From: Clostridiales bacterium
GTDB taxonomy: Bacteria > Bacillota > Clostridia > Christensenellales > Aristaeellaceae
Length of the DNA: 5,890 nucleotides
NCBI GenBank assembly: GCA_012512355.1
Contig: JAAZEI010000030.1
Span: forward strand, 1-5,890
Direction: 5' to 3'
Below, in pieces: positions 5,049 through 5,890 of this stretch (the stretch's first letter is position 1; every line of letters begins with the position of its first letter). The notes beneath the pieces are model-generated. The model searched no databases. It was given only the letters and a program-made list of their open reading frames with translations, and was not told the DNA's origin. Made by a program: the position numbers and the translations under genes.

Positions 5049-5890
5049 GGAACAAAGCAAGGCTGCGAAGTTCAGCCGTCATATCAAAGAATATGTGGTA
5101 ACTTATGTCTTTCTCATCCTGTCGCTGGCTTTTATCATCATCTCCGGCAGGGGGATGAATGACATCCTCTTCCAGATCATGAGCCGCATGGTCAGAAACC
5201 TGTTTATCGTGCTCAGCCTCATCATCCCCATTGTTACCGGCATGGGCATCAACTTTGCCATCACCATCGGCGCCATGGCGGCGCAGGTGGGCATGCTGCT
5301 GGCCATCAACTGGAGCATCACAGGCATCGGCGGCATCCTGGTGGCAGCCCTCATCACCGTGCCGCTGGCCAGCCTGTTTGGCTTTCTCATCGGCTCACTG
5401 CTCAATAAAATGAAGGGGCAGGAGACCATCGGCTCGCTGATTTTGGGCTACTTCGCCAACGGCGCCTATCAGCTGCTCTTTCTGTTTGTCTTTGGCATGA
5501 TCATCCCCCTGAGCGCCAAAGTGACCATCGTGGGTGCTACCGGCGTGCGCAATACGCTGGATCTGACCATCAACGGCCTGCAGGGCGCGCTTGACAATGT
5601 CATCAAAATTCACTTCGGTCTGGCGCTCTACCTGGTCAGCGGCTTCATCGCCCTGATGGCGCTCATCCTGCTGCTGACGGGCAAGACGAGCCGCAAACGG
5701 GGGATCACCCTGATAGTCCTGCCGGCTGTCTTGTCAGCGGCTTACAGCCTGCCCTTTGTGCATCCTTATTTCTCAAATGTGAATGTCCCGGTCATCACTT
5801 TCGTACTGGTTGGATTGCTATGCCTGTTCAACGCCGGCATCATGAAGACCAGGCTGGGCCAGCAGTTTCGCGCGGTGGGCCAAAACCGCA
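5041..5890 (+). CDS. Second ABC permease (BPD_transp_2 type), 3' end outside the window
   Basis: The frame stays open to the right edge, giving 283 residues from GTG 5041 (285 from ATG 5035); perhaps 50-100 more are missing by comparison with the family. There is a short basic cytoplasmic N-terminus, then hydrophobic segments near 19-35, 53-72, 73-90, 97-121, 129-157, 191-213, 221-240 and 250-266. An outside loop spans about 158-190. The visible end, RLGQQFRAVGQNR (271-283), is the cytoplasmic loop of RbsC/AraH-like permeases that contacts the ATPase; permease 1 has the counterpart at 499-519. Unlike permease 1 there is no added extracytoplasmic domain. The segment IVTGMGINFAITIGAMAAQ (64-82) corresponds to the conserved pore-region motif. 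It should pair with permease 1 as a heterodimer across the membrane, fed by the DUF3798 binding protein and driven by the double ATPase. More transporter genes or an enzyme gene might follow beyond the edge. Family confident, substrate unknown. Confidence 0.88.
   Translation, partial: MIKEQSKAAKFSRHIKEYVVTYVFLILSLAFIIISGRGMNDILFQIMSRMVRNLFIVLSLIIPIVTGMGINFAITIGAMAAQVGMLLAINWSITGIGGILVAALITVPLASLFGFLIGSLLNKMKGQETIGSLILGYFANGAYQLLFLFVFGMIIPLSAKVTIVGATGVRNTLDLTINGLQGALDNVIKIHFGLALYLVSGFIALMALILLLTGKTSRKRGITLIVLPAVLSAAYSLPFVHPYFSNVNVPVITFVLVGLLCLFNAGIMKTRLGQQFRAVGQNR

Noticed and set aside
1..5890. CRISPR array, insertion sequence, tRNA or rRNA
   Set aside because: No regularly spaced repeats, transposase motifs, terminal inverted repeats or conserved RNA segments were seen.

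Overview
The window carries one transport locus, with all genes on the + strand: (1) an exported substrate-binding protein of the uncharacterised DUF3798 type; (2) a tandem-domain ABC ATPase of the RbsA/NupA type; (3) an unusually long ABC permease; (4) a second permease of the same superfamily, cut off by the right edge. Together they make a complete importer of the CUT2 (ribose/galactose) or BMP (nucleoside) architecture: binding protein, one double ATPase, two permeases. The substrate cannot be read from the sequence. DUF3798 was recognised from remembered family motifs, not from a search.

Layout. Bases 1-154 are AT-rich and hold a plausible promoter (TTGACA at 55-60, extended -10 near 75-83), a 5'-leader hairpin and a Shine-Dalgarno. 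The binding protein gene (155-1297) is followed directly by a GC-rich hairpin with a poor T tail (1311-1334), probably a leaky terminator. The remaining ~220 bases before the ATPase gene hold no convincing gene. They do hold a possible extended -10, two mutually exclusive hairpins and two T-runs, which is compatible with a structured leader controlling the three membrane-complex genes; I could not match it to a known riboswitch. The ATPase (1556-3139), permease 1 (3141-5048) and permease 2 (from 5041, or 5035) are tightly packed, with a 1-base gap and then an overlap, as expected for a translationally coupled operon.

Host. Coding DNA is moderately GC-rich with strong Shine-Dalgarno sites and sigma-70-like promoter elements. 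DUF3798 proteins are known mainly from anaerobic Clostridia-related lineages and Synergistota (recollection). The binding protein has a type I signal peptide without a lipobox cysteine, which suits a host with a periplasm (for example Synergistota or Negativicutes) better than a typical monoderm. The taxon remains uncertain.

Most unusual points: permease 1 has about 295 extra N-terminal residues arranged as TM, ~245-residue extracytoplasmic domain, TM, ahead of a normal-size permease core; the ATPase combines one canonical and one degenerate ATP site, including a Walker B Asp replaced by Ser; and the binding protein has a CxxC plus CC cysteine cluster.
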